Shown piece after piece: positions 44,074 to 54,688 of a stretch of DNA of 64,000 bases; positions within the stretch are counted from its first letter, which is position 1, and the number at the start of each line of letters is the position of its first letter. The position numbers and the translations under genes were made by a program. Location of the stretch: the NCBI GenBank assembly GCA_016711805.1, contig JADJSH010000009.1:129646-193645 (forward strand), given 5' to 3'. The DNA comes from Bacteroidota bacterium (GTDB lineage: Bacteria > Bacteroidota > Bacteroidia > B-17B0 > Aurantibacillaceae). The notes beneath the pieces were generated by a model, which saw nothing but the letters and a program-made list of their open reading frames with translations, had not been told where the DNA came from and searched no databases.

Positions 44074-47000
44074 TTACCTGCTCAAAACAACTCTTTTAAT
44101 CACACTTTGTTTATCCGAAACAATCTTCACAAAATAAACACCATTGTTTAATTTACTTAAATCAATGTTTTTGTAATTATTAGTTATGGTTTCTTCTAAC
44201 ACCGTTTGCCCAATAGAATTAATCACTTGAATTTGACTTTCTTCTTTTACAGAAGAAGAATTAGCGATGTATAAAATGCCCGTACTTGGATTTGGATAGA
44301 CGTTCCATTCATCGTTATTAGATGAAGAAGATTTAATTCCAGTAATCGTTTCAATGGTATTGATAGCAGTATTTGTCACCACAGGTTCATTAAAATCAAA
44401 ATAAATGTAAGCCGTATTTTTTATTTGAGTTCCTGGCGTATTGTTGTTAGTGCGCTTAATACGGTACTGAATATAACCATGACTAGCAGGCTCGTTACTA
44501 TTACTATCTGGTAACATAATGTTATTAAATTTCCAACGTAGTACATTTCCTGGCAATACATCAATCATATAATTATGACTTGCGCTTAACATTTCAAAAG
44601 TATTTATATCAACGTTGGGAGATAATGTATCTTTCACATAAATATTTACTGCTGGACCATTTCCTGTATTTTGAAAACGAATTAAATAGGTTAAATCAGT
44701 TTCAGTAGCAGCAATGTCACCGTTTGCACCAATACCAACTGGACTTACTGTTTTGTCGTTAGGGTCGAAAGAACCTGTTACCATACGTTGATAACAAGTT
44801 GTATTGTTAACGTAGTTCAAATCAGTAACTGTTGGTTGCGCCCACATGCAAGTTGTGAAAATACTTCCTAATGGATTAGTTAATGGTGTTGTAAAATTAA
44901 TGGTGAAATAATTACTTCCAGTTGCGTTTGTAATATTATTAAAGTTCCAAATAATAGTATCTCCCGAAATGGTATACGTATTAGGATTTCCTGTTGTTAT
45001 GGTTGATATAAAAGCAGAGGGTAGTACAGCTTTAAATAAACCTGTTGCAGATATATTATTTAAGTTACTCAAATAGTAGTTAACATAACATACAAATCCA
45101 GGTACAATTCCATTACTATAAGCCGATACAAATAAATCTGGTTGAGTAACAGGAATGTATTGTTTTACAAAATTATTGTTCATGGAGTTTGTATTTCCTG
45201 AATTTAGAGTTGTATTTAAAGTAGTGGTACAAGTTGCAATCATATTTGCATTTGTTAAAGAGGTGATTGTATAAGTTGCAAATGGTATATTATTAAATAC
45301 ATAGTCTCCTGCCCAATTTGTATAACCTATTCGGTTTCCAGGATTAGCAATAATTTGTATGTTGCTGGAATTATTATCTCCTGCATTTTTTATGCAATCA
45401 CTATTGTTATCAATAAATACATTTCCTGAAATAGTTCCGCAATTTGTACCTGTTGCATTTACGTTACTGGAAATACTTAGGCAGTTTAAACTAGCATCAA
45501 AAACAGTAACATTATAACTACCTGTTGGTATATTTGTAATATCTTGCGTTGTTGCTCCATTACTCCATTGGTATGTAAACGGACCAGGGTTTGTTCCACT
45601 AATCGTTAAATCAATACCACCATCGTTTGTAAATAAACAGGTTTCATTTATTACAGTAGTTGTTAGTGTAGCGTTGGTAATTGTACTTATTCCTTGATTG
45701 GCAATAACAAAAGTTTCTGTAGTGACACATCCATTCTGGTCAGTTACATTAAGACTACATTGACCTGCACATAAGCCATTTGCCGTATTTCCAGTCTGTA
45801 ATGTTGGTAACCATAAAAATGTAAATGCACCACTTCCACCGCTAACATTTGCAAATGCTTGTCCATCACAATTACCGCCGCACGTTACATCAGTTTTAGT
45901 AATTATTGCAGTTAGAGGTGGGGGATTTAAAATTGCAACACTAGATGTTGCTATACAGCCATTATTATCTGTAATTGTAACTCCATAATTACCTGCGCAT
46001 AAAGGATTTGTAGTTGGAGTATTACCACCTCCCCCTGTCCAATTGTATGAATATGGGGGCGTTCCACCAAATGCAGCAGCAACAGCTGAGCCATTACATG
46101 AACCAAAACAAGAAGGGTTATTTGGATTGACAAAAACATTAAGTGCTGTTGGTTGTGTTAATGAAATAGAAGTAGTTCCTATACATCCAATTGCGTCTGT
46201 AACATTTACTGTATAAATGCCTGCACATAAATTAGTTGCTATTGGAGTAACTTGTCCATTACTCCAAGTATAAATAAATGGTCCTGTTCCCCCAGATAGA
46301 GAGGTAGTAGCTATCCCGTTACATAAACCAAAACATGTTACGTTAGTTTGACTTGAAATTGAAATTATTGGACCTCCAATATTGTTTACTGTTCCAACAT
46401 GTAAATATGTACACAGGTTTGGATCGGTTACAGTAACCGAGTAATTTCCTGCAGGTACTAATGAAAGGCATTGCGCCGTAGATGAATTACTCCAAAGAAA
46501 TGTGTATGGACCACCAGCACCGCCTGTGACGCTTGCACATATTGAGCCATCAGCTTGTCCACAGTTTGCATTTGTTACGGTTGTGGTAGCAATTAATTGC
46601 GTTGGTTGAAGAACTGTTATATTGTTACCAGTAACACATCCATTAGCATCAGTTACTATAACAGTATAAGTTCCAATGGCAACATTTGGAACGGTAGCCA
46701 TTGTTGAAGCAAGTGTAGGCCATAAATAACTATAAGGTGCAGTGCCTCCAATTCCTGAAGCAGTTACTGTGCCAGTTGAAGTTCCAAAACATTTTACATG
46801 ATTAACATTAGTAATAGAGTTTAATTGTGTTGGTTCAGTGACCTGAACAGTGTTTGATCCAATACAGCCGTTTATGTCTCTTACTCCTACTAAAAGTATT
46901 CCTGCAGGTACATTTAAAAAAGCGGATGAACCTTGATAAGCACTACCATTTAAATTATATGTGAATGCAGGATTTCCACCAATGACAGATGTAATATTTA

Positions 47001-47352
47001 TAGTTCCTGTCGATGTACCATTACAGAGTGCAGGTGTAGATGTTACATTTAGAAGGATTTGTGATGGCTCTGTAATTGTAAAAGTAATTGAATTAGTTGC
47101 AGCCATCGCATCAGATACCATAACAGAATAAGTTCCTGCTAATAAGCTAGAGAAGATACCAGTGCCATTAGATTGAGGCGGTGCTGTTATCGAATATGTA
47201 TAGGGCGCGTTGCCACCAGTAGGAATAATAGTTGCACTTCCAGTAGCTCCTCCAAAGCAAGTAGCGTTAGTTACTGTTGACGTTAATGTTATTTGTGAAA
47301 AGGCTAATGAACAAGCGAATATTAAGATAACAACTGATAATAATTTTTTCAT
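44074..47352 (-). CDS. T9SS-secreted protein with eight SprB-like repeats
   Basis: A 1092-residue paralog of the 41628 protein, taken from the ATG at 47352 (MKKLLSVVILIFACSLAFSQ). It has eight SprB-like repeats instead of four, the same GTISGNVFIDNNSDC module, a GSFDPNDKTVSPVG region and a nearly identical type A sorting domain (WNVYPNPSTGILYI, NGVYFVKI). Family knowledge: SprB repeats occur in gliding adhesins exported by T9SS. The repeats' conserved Cys pairs suggest disulfides outside the cell. The two genes are in tandem, 70-90 bp apart. Confidence 0.9.
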   Translation of the reverse strand: MKKLLSVVILIFACSLAFSQITLTSTVTNATCFGGATGSATIIPTGGNAPYTYSITAPPQSNGTGIFSSLLAGTYSVMVSDAMAATNSITFTITEPSQILLNVTSTPALCNGTSTGTINITSVIGGNPAFTYNLNGSAYQGSSAFLNVPAGILLVGVRDINGCIGSNTVQVTEPTQLNSITNVNHVKCFGTSTGTVTASGIGGTAPYSYLWPTLASTMATVPNVAIGTYTVIVTDANGCVTGNNITVLQPTQLIATTTVTNANCGQADGSICASVTGGAGGPYTFLWSNSSTAQCLSLVPAGNYSVTVTDPNLCTYLHVGTVNNIGGPIISISSQTNVTCFGLCNGIATTSLSGGTGPFIYTWSNGQVTPIATNLCAGIYTVNVTDAIGCIGTTSISLTQPTALNVFVNPNNPSCFGSCNGSAVAAAFGGTPPYSYNWTGGGGNTPTTNPLCAGNYGVTITDNNGCIATSSVAILNPPPLTAIITKTDVTCGGNCDGQAFANVSGGSGAFTFLWLPTLQTGNTANGLCAGQCSLNVTDQNGCVTTETFVIANQGISTITNATLTTTVINETCLFTNDGGIDLTISGTNPGPFTYQWSNGATTQDITNIPTGSYNVTVFDASLNCLSISSNVNATGTNCGTISGNVFIDNNSDCIKNAGDNNSSNIQIIANPGNRIGYTNWAGDYVFNNIPFATYTITSLTNANMIATCTTTLNTTLNSGNTNSMNNNFVKQYIPVTQPDLFVSAYSNGIVPGFVCYVNYYLSNLNNISATGLFKAVLPSAFISTITTGNPNTYTISGDTIIWNFNNITNATGSNYFTINFTTPLTNPLGSIFTTCMWAQPTVTDLNYVNNTTCYQRMVTGSFDPNDKTVSPVGIGANGDIAATETDLTYLIRFQNTGNGPAVNIYVKDTLSPNVDINTFEMLSASHNYMIDVLPGNVLRWKFNNIMLPDSNSNEPASHGYIQYRIKRTNNNTPGTQIKNTAYIYFDFNEPVVTNTAINTIETITGIKSSSSNNDEWNVYPNPSTGILYIANSSSVKEESQIQVINSIGQTVLEETITNNYKNIDLSKLNNGVYFVKIVSDKQSVIKRVVLSR

Positions 47353-47370
47353 AAAATAGTTTTGATGCAA

Positions 47371-47378
47371 CTAAAGTA
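47371..47378 (-). promoter_or_regulatory. -7 promoter box (TACTTTAG) of the second T9SS gene
   Basis: The octamer is identical to that at 44004, 18 bp before the ATG at 47352, in a conserved stretch that also includes GTTGCATCAAA. Confidence 0.55.
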
Positions 47379-47461
47379 TGATAATTAATTTGGCCAATAA
47401 TAGCTATTTAGTAAAGAGGGGTTTTGAATGAGTGATTGAACCCAAACTTTACTGCAAAACC

Positions 47462-47553
47462 GCGTGAGGGATGCAAGCGAAAATCCTTTGCCTGTGTCTT
47501 GCAAAGATTGTAGCGACAGCCCGACGGCGCCTGTTCTTTGCGCCGGCACGCCC
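47462..47553 (+). repeat. structured intergenic repeat, copy 2
   Basis: Begins GCGTGAGGGATGCAAGCG and ends GGCACGCCC. Hairpin A is AAT-C-CTTTGC with GCAAAG-ATT, with the same bulged C as copy 1. Hairpin B is GGCGC with GCGCC. It ends 20 bp from the stop of the TonB-type receptor gene. Confidence 0.88.
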
Positions 47554-47573
47554 AAAATATCCAACTTAAAAGA

Positions 47574-50411
47574 CTATTGATCTTTTTTTCTTCTGCCTTC
47601 CATTTGCTCAGTAGCAGAGCCTTCTTTCTTCGCAAAATACTTCTTAAAATTATAAGTAAAAGTCAACATATAATAACGATTCAAAACATTGGTTTGAGAA
47701 TCTTGAATATAGCTATCTGTGTTAGTACGCGAAACGCTATTGTTTTGATTTAAAATATCATAAACCGTTATGCGTAATTCAGCTTGCTTGTTTTTTAAGA
47801 ATTTATAACCGATAGCGGCATTCCATAAGGAGATGGATTGATTGAAGGCGCTTGTTAATCCTGAGTAATAGGTGTTACTGTATTCGCTTTGTAAAATCAA
47901 GCCCTTCCATGGGTTTGCAGTAATTTTTAATTTTGATACTTGTGAAAAATAATTGGTGTTAGAAGATGTTTGTAAGGTGTTTTGGATATTACTGTAGCTA
48001 GAGTTGGACGATAATGTAAAGTCAAACTTCTCGCTAATGTTACTACTAAATACCAAGCCTAAACCACCCGTTGCTGTTTTAGCATAATTGATATTCGTAT
48101 TAATCATACCAGGTACATTGTTGTAATTTCCGGAAACGTTTACACTTAAATTGGTCTTGATTTTTTTAATAGGAAAAGTGTAATTAATAAAGGAGCGTAA
48201 AGAAAAATATCCATCCAAATTTACAGGTCGGATAATTTGCGAACCACTTTGTAAAAAAATATCATTATAAACGGTTGTATCTTGATTGGCAATTAAAGTG
48301 CTATTACCAATGTAGTTGTTAGAATAGTTACCGCCTATTAATGCAAAAAAAGAAGTTGCTTTGTTGGTATTCACTCCGGAGTATCGTAAAAAAATATTTT
48401 GTTGAAAATCTTGTTTCAAATCAGGATTACCAGTGCTTAATTGTAAGGAGTTGCTGTTGTTAATTACATCTTGTAATTGATCGATACTTGGTGCGTTATT
48501 ACTAGTGCGGTAATTAAAGCGTAAATTCTTTTTCTGAGAAAATTTATATTGTAATTGCGCGGATGGTAAAATAGACTCAAATGTTTTACTGAGTTTATAG
48601 CTGGTAGGTATTTCTTGTTCTTTAGATAATTGTGCCCATTGATAAGCTGCATTTAGTGAGAAGTTAAATTTTTCTTTTTGATAACGATAGCCTAAACTTC
48701 CTGATTGAGATTGGTATTGATTTTTGAAAACGTTCGTCAGAGTGCTATCTAAATCACGATAACTGTATTCAATATAATTTTTATCAAACGTTTTTTTAGA
48801 AGAATAATTATCTGTGTAAACAGCTGTGTAATTAACTAATAAGAAATTGTTTTTATTTAAAGGTTCGGTATAAGATACATTACCATTAATGCTGTTTCCT
48901 GTTTTTAATATTTTTGATTTTTGATCAATCGTATCTCCGTAAAACAAGGTGTCTCTGTAATAAGTATTTAAGGTATATAATAAATTTTCGCCTGAGTTTT
49001 TGGTTATGGTTGGTGTGGCGTTAATGCTAAATGTTCTTCCTCTTTTTGCAAAAGCATGTCGGTATAAAATTGGAACAGAAATATTATAACCGCTTAAATT
49101 GTTTGAGCTACTGTTTTCGGTATTACTTAGTGTTAAAACTTCTTTAGTATTTAATCCTAATAATTCCTTAGCGCCTTTATTTGATTGAAATGATAATTTA
49201 GGTTGAAGAACAATAGAATTCATGGAATCTATTTTTGTTTCTATTTTAAAATTTATTCTATTATTAAAATTATCACTGTTAGTATTATTGTTCTCATTAT
49301 AAACTAAACCATTGTTTGAACCTAAAATATATTGTTGGAGTAGGGAAGACTTTGAATCGTTTTGTGTCCAGTTAAAAAAGTAGCTAGCCGTTACTTCAGT
49401 TTTCTTTCCCCATTTATCAGCATAGTTTAATCCAAATAAAGAGGTTGTATTAATACCATTTTGTGTATTTGATTGAAAATTTTCACTGGGGTTGTTTCCT
49501 CCGCCCATTCCACCTTGTCCCCCGCCTCTTCGTCCGCCGCCACCAGAACTACTGCTAGAAACGCCTACTAAATCTTCCGACGAAAAATTTTGTTCGTTAA
49601 CGTTGTTTGATTGTGCTAAAACGGTGATGCGTCTGTCACCTTTAAAAATGTTTACAGTTCCACCTCCTTTAAATTTATCTTCGTATCCATAACCGCCATA
49701 TACTTTTCCAAACACACCATTTTTGAATTGAGCTTTGGTAACAATGTTGATGGTTTTACTGGCGTTGCCATCATCAAATCCTGTAAACTGTGATTGATCA
49801 CTTTTTTTATCAAACACTTGTACTTTATCAATGACTTCGGCAGGTAAATTTTTTAATACGGCACTAGCATCATCTCCAAAAAAACGTTTACCATCTACTA
49901 GCACTTGTTTTACTTCTTCGCCTTGAGCTTGCACCTTTCCATCTACTACAGTTACCCCCGGCATTTTACTCACCAAATCTTCAGCAGTTGCATCTTTATT
50001 TACTTTATAGGCATTGGCTTTAAAACTTGTTGTATCGCCATTTTGTGTTGCTAAGGCTTGTTGGGCTTCTATGGTAACTTCTTTTAAGTTAGTTAAGTTT
50101 TGTTTAAGGGTAATGGTTGGAATAATTAAATCTTGATTCTTGATTTGAATGGATTTAAAAACGGGTTTATATCCTAGCGAAAGAATTTTAAGAATGTAAT
50201 TATCTGAATTAATGTTTTCTAAATTAAATTGCCCATCTACATCAGTTGTTGTTCCTTTTATAAAAGAAGAATCCGTTTTTAAAACAAAAACAGAAGAGCC
50301 AATGGCAGGTTGTTTAGTTTCATCTATTAATTTACCATTTAATTTATAGGATTGACCTAATAGAACGCTTCCAGAAATTAGAAGTGAAAATATGTAAAAG
50401 ATTTTGAGCAT
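47574..50411 (-). CDS. TonB-dependent receptor-like outer-membrane beta-barrel protein
   Basis: A 945-residue outer-membrane protein. After a signal peptide (MLKIFYIFSLLISGSVLLGQ) comes a carboxypeptidase-regulatory-like domain (GKLIDETKQPAIGSSVFV), then a plug region (EDLVSKMPGVTVVDGKVQAQ, VLVDGKRFFGDDASAVLKNL) and a long barrel ending in YMLTFTYNFKKYF. A Gly/Arg-rich loop (SSSSSGGGGRRGGGQGGMGG) interrupts the early barrel. After the final strand the protein continues with a polar tail (KKEGSATEQMEGRRKKDQ). The substrate is unknown, and there is no adjacent SusD-like partner, so it is not a standard polysaccharide locus. Confidence 0.88.
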   Translation of the reverse strand: MLKIFYIFSLLISGSVLLGQSYKLNGKLIDETKQPAIGSSVFVLKTDSSFIKGTTTDVDGQFNLENINSDNYILKILSLGYKPVFKSIQIKNQDLIIPTITLKQNLTNLKEVTIEAQQALATQNGDTTSFKANAYKVNKDATAEDLVSKMPGVTVVDGKVQAQGEEVKQVLVDGKRFFGDDASAVLKNLPAEVIDKVQVFDKKSDQSQFTGFDDGNASKTINIVTKAQFKNGVFGKVYGGYGYEDKFKGGGTVNIFKGDRRITVLAQSNNVNEQNFSSEDLVGVSSSSSGGGGRRGGGQGGMGGGNNPSENFQSNTQNGINTTSLFGLNYADKWGKKTEVTASYFFNWTQNDSKSSLLQQYILGSNNGLVYNENNNTNSDNFNNRINFKIETKIDSMNSIVLQPKLSFQSNKGAKELLGLNTKEVLTLSNTENSSSNNLSGYNISVPILYRHAFAKRGRTFSINATPTITKNSGENLLYTLNTYYRDTLFYGDTIDQKSKILKTGNSINGNVSYTEPLNKNNFLLVNYTAVYTDNYSSKKTFDKNYIEYSYRDLDSTLTNVFKNQYQSQSGSLGYRYQKEKFNFSLNAAYQWAQLSKEQEIPTSYKLSKTFESILPSAQLQYKFSQKKNLRFNYRTSNNAPSIDQLQDVINNSNSLQLSTGNPDLKQDFQQNIFLRYSGVNTNKATSFFALIGGNYSNNYIGNSTLIANQDTTVYNDIFLQSGSQIIRPVNLDGYFSLRSFINYTFPIKKIKTNLSVNVSGNYNNVPGMINTNINYAKTATGGLGLVFSSNISEKFDFTLSSNSSYSNIQNTLQTSSNTNYFSQVSKLKITANPWKGLILQSEYSNTYYSGLTSAFNQSISLWNAAIGYKFLKNKQAELRITVYDILNQNNSVSRTNTDSYIQDSQTNVLNRYYMLTFTYNFKKYFAKKEGSATEQMEGRRKKDQ

Positions 50412-50422
50412 AAAGGATTGCT

Positions 50423-50430
50423 CTAAAGTA
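50423..50430 (-). promoter_or_regulatory. -7 promoter box (TACTTTAG) of the receptor gene
   Basis: TACTTTAG on the minus strand ends 11 bp before the ATG at 50411. It is identical to the boxes of the two T9SS genes. Confidence 0.5.
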
Positions 50431-50666
50431 CAATTTAGTAATAAAAACGAGGGATTTTTAAACGTTAAATTAGCCTAATGTTAAGCTAATATCATTTAAA
50501 TTGAGTAATTACTCGTATTCAAGTGCTAATCAGTTTTAAGGGGAGTTAAATTGAATAAAATCTTATATTAGTGAGGTTATTTTTAAAACAATTATGAAAT
50601 AGCCATGTTTAACAAAACACAATTGCGAAGCAAGTAACGAGCAAATAAATAAACACTAATAAACAG

Positions 50667-52616
50667 ATGAGAACACTTTTATTTTTTTTATGTCTTTTTG
50701 CTCTTCAGTATACTGTAATAAGTCAGAAAAAAACGGATGCTGTTGGTGAAAAGAAATGGACCGATGATGAACGTAAGCAAATGGAAAAAGCTGAATTACT
50801 TTATTTTGAAAAAAACTATAAGTTACCTTTACCTATTTACGCAAAATTACGCGAGACTCATCCTAACGATGTTCGTCTAAAATATGTTTATGCCATATGT
50901 GGATTGCTAATTCCAGGAAGACAAGAAATATGTTTAGATCTTCTGAAAGAAGTATATGAGAAAAATAAGAAAGCTGCTGAAATTGATTATTTTTTAGCAA
51001 AGGCTAATTTTTTGAATTACAATTTTGATGAGGCTATTGCTGGTATTGCCACTTATAAATCTAAAAACAAAAAATTAACACCAGAGCAATTGAAAGATTG
51101 TGATCAAATTGTAACCTATTGTAATAACGCTAAATTGCTGGTTCCTCAGCCGGTGTCCGTTCGTATAGAAAATATGGGCAATATTATTAATACAGCAGCA
51201 GCAGAGTCTTCGCCTTGTTTAACAGACGATGAAAATGTAATTATTTTTACTTACAAAGGAGAAAAGAGTAAAGGTGGTCTGCAAAACGCCTTTAATCAAC
51301 CAAATATAAATGGTGTTTACTATGAGGATGTTTACACAAGTTCAAAAGTGAATGGTGTTTGGAAAACTCCAGAAGAAATTAAAAGTTTAAATACAATTAA
51401 TAATGAAGCCGTTTTATTTTTGTCGAATGATGGACAAAAATTATTTATCAATATAGATAGTCAGCAAGACGATGGCGATATTTATATGAGTACCTTAGAT
51501 AAAGATGTTTGGGGCGCACCCGTGAAACTAGTTGGAGATGTAAATAGTAAAGAGTGGGAAAATAATAGTTCGCTGTCGCCGGATGGAAAAACTTTATACT
51601 TTTCGAGTAATAGGCCAGGTGGTTTTGGTGGAAAGGATATTTATAAATCTCAATTGTTACCAGATGGAACTTGGGGAAAAGCAAAAAATTTAGGTGATAA
51701 AATCAATACGGCTTTAGATGAAGATGCGCCATTCATTCATTACGACGGTCGGTTATTATTATTTTGTTCGCAAGGACATAATAGTATCGGTGGTTACGAT
51801 ATTTTTAAAACATATATGAATGTTACGGATTCAACATGGTCTGCTGCAGAAAATATGGGCTGCCCGATTAATACACCTGGAGATGAAATTCATTATGTAT
51901 TATCTCCAAGTGGAGATAACGGTTATTATGGTTTAGGAAAAGTAGACGGTTATGGTGATTTTGATATTTACAAAGTAGAACCTGGAATTACTGGTATTAT
52001 GCCCGTTATAGCAGTTTCGAAAGGACGAGTGACCTTAGATACTTTACCAGTGGAAGCTGAAATAACCGTTGAGGTTCCTGCTCGTAATACAGTTTTCAGA
52101 ACATTAAAATCTAATGATAAAACGGGGGCTTATCGCATAACATTGCCAGTGGGCGAGGATTATAAAATTACTTGGAAATTAAACAACTTTCCCGTTCAAA
52201 CTAAATTGATAGAAGCAAAAAATGCGACAGCTTATTTGTTGGATGTAAAAGATATTAATTTTAGTACTAAGGATGTTGTAAAAACAGATGTTGCTTCGAT
52301 AGATACAGCGATGTGGCATACTGGTAACGAACATATAGATGGCCTAGTTTATAAAATTCAAGTGTCTGCTGAATATTTAAATGAGAATATCAGACGTAGA
52401 AAAGCAAGAAAATTAGGTGAAGTGGAGAAGGAAGTTGTAAATGATGTGGCACGTTTTACATTGAAAGAAGAATTTAAAACGTATAATGAAGCAACGGCGA
52501 AGGTTAAAAAAGTTAGAGATCTTATTGTAGCAGATGCTTTTATTGTAGGTATTTACAAAGGAAAGCGATGTTATTTATCTGAACTAAGAACTCAGGGAAT
52601 ATTAAAAATCAAATAA
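50667..52616 (+). CDS. PD40 beta-propeller surface protein, paralog of the 27547 gene
   Basis: A 649-residue protein with the same order as the 27547 gene: signal peptide (to TVISQ), TPR segment, PD40 propeller (SPDGKTLYFSSNRPGGFGGKDI, read here as two overlapping motifs, and FIHYDGRLLLFCSQGHNSIGG), a beta-sandwich and a SPOR-like C-terminus (VYKIQVSAEYL, ending in YKGKRCYLSELRTQGILK). The last ten residues are nearly identical in both paralogs, which supports a specific C-terminal role. No OmpA domain is present. The 255-bp gap upstream holds nothing recognisable. Confidence 0.82.
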   Translation: MRTLLFFLCLFALQYTVISQKKTDAVGEKKWTDDERKQMEKAELLYFEKNYKLPLPIYAKLRETHPNDVRLKYVYAICGLLIPGRQEICLDLLKEVYEKNKKAAEIDYFLAKANFLNYNFDEAIAGIATYKSKNKKLTPEQLKDCDQIVTYCNNAKLLVPQPVSVRIENMGNIINTAAAESSPCLTDDENVIIFTYKGEKSKGGLQNAFNQPNINGVYYEDVYTSSKVNGVWKTPEEIKSLNTINNEAVLFLSNDGQKLFINIDSQQDDGDIYMSTLDKDVWGAPVKLVGDVNSKEWENNSSLSPDGKTLYFSSNRPGGFGGKDIYKSQLLPDGTWGKAKNLGDKINTALDEDAPFIHYDGRLLLFCSQGHNSIGGYDIFKTYMNVTDSTWSAAENMGCPINTPGDEIHYVLSPSGDNGYYGLGKVDGYGDFDIYKVEPGITGIMPVIAVSKGRVTLDTLPVEAEITVEVPARNTVFRTLKSNDKTGAYRITLPVGEDYKITWKLNNFPVQTKLIEAKNATAYLLDVKDINFSTKDVVKTDVASIDTAMWHTGNEHIDGLVYKIQVSAEYLNENIRRRKARKLGEVEKEVVNDVARFTLKEEFKTYNEATAKVKKVRDLIVADAFIVGIYKGKRCYLSELRTQGILKIK

Positions 52617-52617
52617 T

Positions 52618-52648
52618 AAAAAAGCTTCAACCTAGTTGAAGCTTTTTT
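52618..52648. terminator. bidirectional terminator
   Basis: A perfect 8-bp stem (GCTTCAAC/GTTGAAGC) with loop CTA, flanked by six A and six T, between two convergent genes. Confidence 0.9.
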
Positions 52649-52661
52649 ATGATCTAATCCT

Positions 52662-52913
52662 TTAATTTATTTTACAGACGTTTGAGTAAATAGTTTGATT
52701 GCTATTACCAAAACCATCTTCAGTAGTTACCGATAGTTTTTGGTTCTTACATTGGTCTTCAAAAGTTTTTAAATCTTTCTTACTATTTGTTTGCTTTGAG
52801 GTTACAGCATATACTTCATTTGAATCTGGGTAAGTGCAAGTACAGGTTTTGGTTTTCATACATGATGAAAACATCAAAATAGTAATTGTAACTATTGCTA
52901 ATTGTACTTTCAT
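52662..52913 (-). CDS. small lipoprotein of unknown function
   Basis: An 83-residue protein with a lipoprotein signal (ITILMFSSC, Cys18) and a short mature part containing KTCTCTYPDS and a final Cys near the end (NVCKIN). The three Cys in TCTC and FEDQCKNQ could form disulfides. No family is recognised. It follows pyrG's stop region on the same strand but has no obvious link to it. Confidence 0.7.
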   Translation of the reverse strand: MKVQLAIVTITILMFSSCMKTKTCTCTYPDSNEVYAVTSKQTNSKKDLKTFEDQCKNQKLSVTTEDGFGNSNQTIYSNVCKIN

Positions 52914-52923
52914 AAATATAGAT

Positions 52924-54534
52924 TTAATTGCTTTCGTTTAACGCTGCTTTAATAAAACTCACAAATAAAGGATGAGGATTTTCTACCGTACTTTTATATT
53001 CTGGATGAAATTGTACGCCAATATAAAATGGATGCGTTGGAATCTCAACAATCTCAGCTAATTCCGCTGTTGGATTTAATCCAGATAATACCATTCCTGC
53101 ATCTTTATATAATTTGGTGTACTCGTTATTAAATTCATAACGGTGACGGTGACGCTCATTAATATCTGTTTTACCATATATTTTATGAGCCAATGTTCCT
53201 TCAATAATACGGCAAGGATAAGAACCTAAACGCATAGTTCCGCCCATGTGCGAAATATTTTTTTGCGCTTCCAATAAATCAATTACTGGTGCACTAGTAG
53301 CAGGATTCATTTCGCGACTATGCGCATCTTTTAATCCTAATACGTTTCTTGCAAATTCAATTACGGCACACTGCATTCCTAAACAAATACCAAAAAATGG
53401 CACATTGTTTTCTCGTGCATATTTAATAGCAGATATTTTCCCTTCAATACCACGATTACCAAATCCTGGAGCAACTAAAATTCCTTTTAAGCCTTTTAAT
53501 TTTTCTGCAACGTTTTCGTCGGTTAAACTTTCACTGTGAATCCATTCTACATTTACTTTACAATCGTTCACCGCACCTGCATGAATAATGGCTTCTGCAA
53601 TGGATTTGTAAGAATCTTTTAATTCAACATATTTACCAACTAATCCAATAGTGGTTTCTTTCGTCGGATTATGAAATTTATTTAAAAATAATTTCCATTT
53701 ATCTAATTTAATTTCTGTAGGCTCACTAATGTTTAATTTCTTTAAAACAATTTCATCTAACTTTTCTTTTTCCATTAATAATGGAACTTCATAAATAGTT
53801 GATGCATCTAAAGCTTCAATAACAGCATCAGGAGAAACATTACAGAACAGTGCAATTTTTCTTCTAATATCATTACTAATAGCATGTTCTGAACGGCAAA
53901 CTAAAATATCTGGTTGAACGCCATACTCTAATAATAATTTAACCGAGTGTTGTGTTGGTTTTGTTTTTAATTCTCCAGACGTTGCTAAATATGGTAAAAG
54001 CGTTAAATGAATCACCGTACAGTCATCACCTAATTCCCATTTTAACTGACGAACCGCTTCAATGTATGGTAAAGATTCAATATCACCAACGGTTCCACCT
54101 ATTTCGGTAATCACAAATTGGTATTGACCTGTTTTTCCTAAAATTTTAATTCTGTTTTTAATTTCGTCGGTGATGTGAGGAATAACTTGAACCGTTTTTC
54201 CTAAAAATTCACCCTTACGTTCTTTATCAATCACGGATTGGTAAATACGACCAGTAGTTACGTTGTTAGCTTGGGAAGTCGCTACGTTTAAAAAACGCTC
54301 ATAGTGACCTAAATCCAAATCGGTTTCAGCACCATCATCCGTTACATAACATTCGCCATGTTCGTATGGATTTAAGGTTCCTGGATCGATATTAATATAA
54401 GGATCTAATTTTTGAATGGTTACAGTAAATCCACGAGCCTGTAGTAATTTGGCTAGAGATGCTGCGATAATTCCTTTTCCGAGAGAAGATGTTACGCCAC
54501 CGGTAACAAAGATATATTTAGTGTTGATTGACAT
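52924..54534 (-). CDS. pyrG: CTP synthase
   Basis: A 536-residue enzyme that aminates UTP to CTP with glutamine. The synthetase half begins [17 protein letters not shown] (P-loop) and includes [10 protein letters not shown] and [11 protein letters not shown]. The glutamine amidotransferase half carries the catalytic Cys in [15 protein letters not shown] (about residue 384) and the His/Glu pair in [10 protein letters not shown] near the end. The length is normal. A leader hairpin precedes the start codon (see 54532). Confidence 0.97.
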   Translation of the reverse strand: MSINTKYIFVTGGVTSSLGKGIIAASLAKLLQARGFTVTIQKLDPYINIDPGTLNPYEHGECYVTDDGAETDLDLGHYERFLNVATSQANNVTTGRIYQSVIDKERKGEFLGKTVQVIPHITDEIKNRIKILGKTGQYQFVITEIGGTVGDIESLPYIEAVRQLKWELGDDCTVIHLTLLPYLATSGELKTKPTQHSVKLLLEYGVQPDILVCRSEHAISNDIRRKIALFCNVSPDAVIEALDASTIYEVPLLMEKEKLDEIVLKKLNISEPTEIKLDKWKLFLNKFHNPTKETTIGLVGKYVELKDSYKSIAEAIIHAGAVNDCKVNVEWIHSESLTDENVAEKLKGLKGILVAPGFGNRGIEGKISAIKYARENNVPFFGICLGMQCAVIEFARNVLGLKDAHSREMNPATSAPVIDLLEAQKNISHMGGTMRLGSYPCRIIEGTLAHKIYGKTDINERHRHRYEFNNEYTKLYKDAGMVLSGLNPTAELAEIVEIPTHPFYIGVQFHPEYKSTVENPHPLFVSFIKAALNESN

Positions 54535-54564
54535 ACAGTTTTCTATAAACTGTACGTAAAGGTA
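54532..54564 (-). promoter_or_regulatory. pyrG promoter box and start-codon hairpin
   Basis: On the minus strand TACCTTTA (54557-54564) resembles the -7 element. The 5' end of the message should then contain TACAGTTT and AAACTGTA, which pair perfectly over 8 bp (54534-54554) with a short loop, the last A being the first base of the ATG. Such a hairpin could influence initiation. Confidence 0.4.
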
Positions 54565-54688
54565 TGTTATTTTTTTGGAATAGAATTGGAGTTTTTTTCA
54601 CTATTTTTAAAACAATCACTTTTTAATTGGCAAAAACAGATAGATTGCTTTAAAATGGCGATAACATTGGCGCTTAGCTAGTCAGAAA

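Noticed and set aside
47408..47635. 75-residue frame over repeat copy 2
   Set aside because: It translates the structured repeat and runs into the receptor gene's 3' end in another frame.
49492..49692. 66-residue Pro-rich plus-strand frame
   Set aside because: It is the antisense shadow of the Gly-rich loop of the TonB-type receptor.
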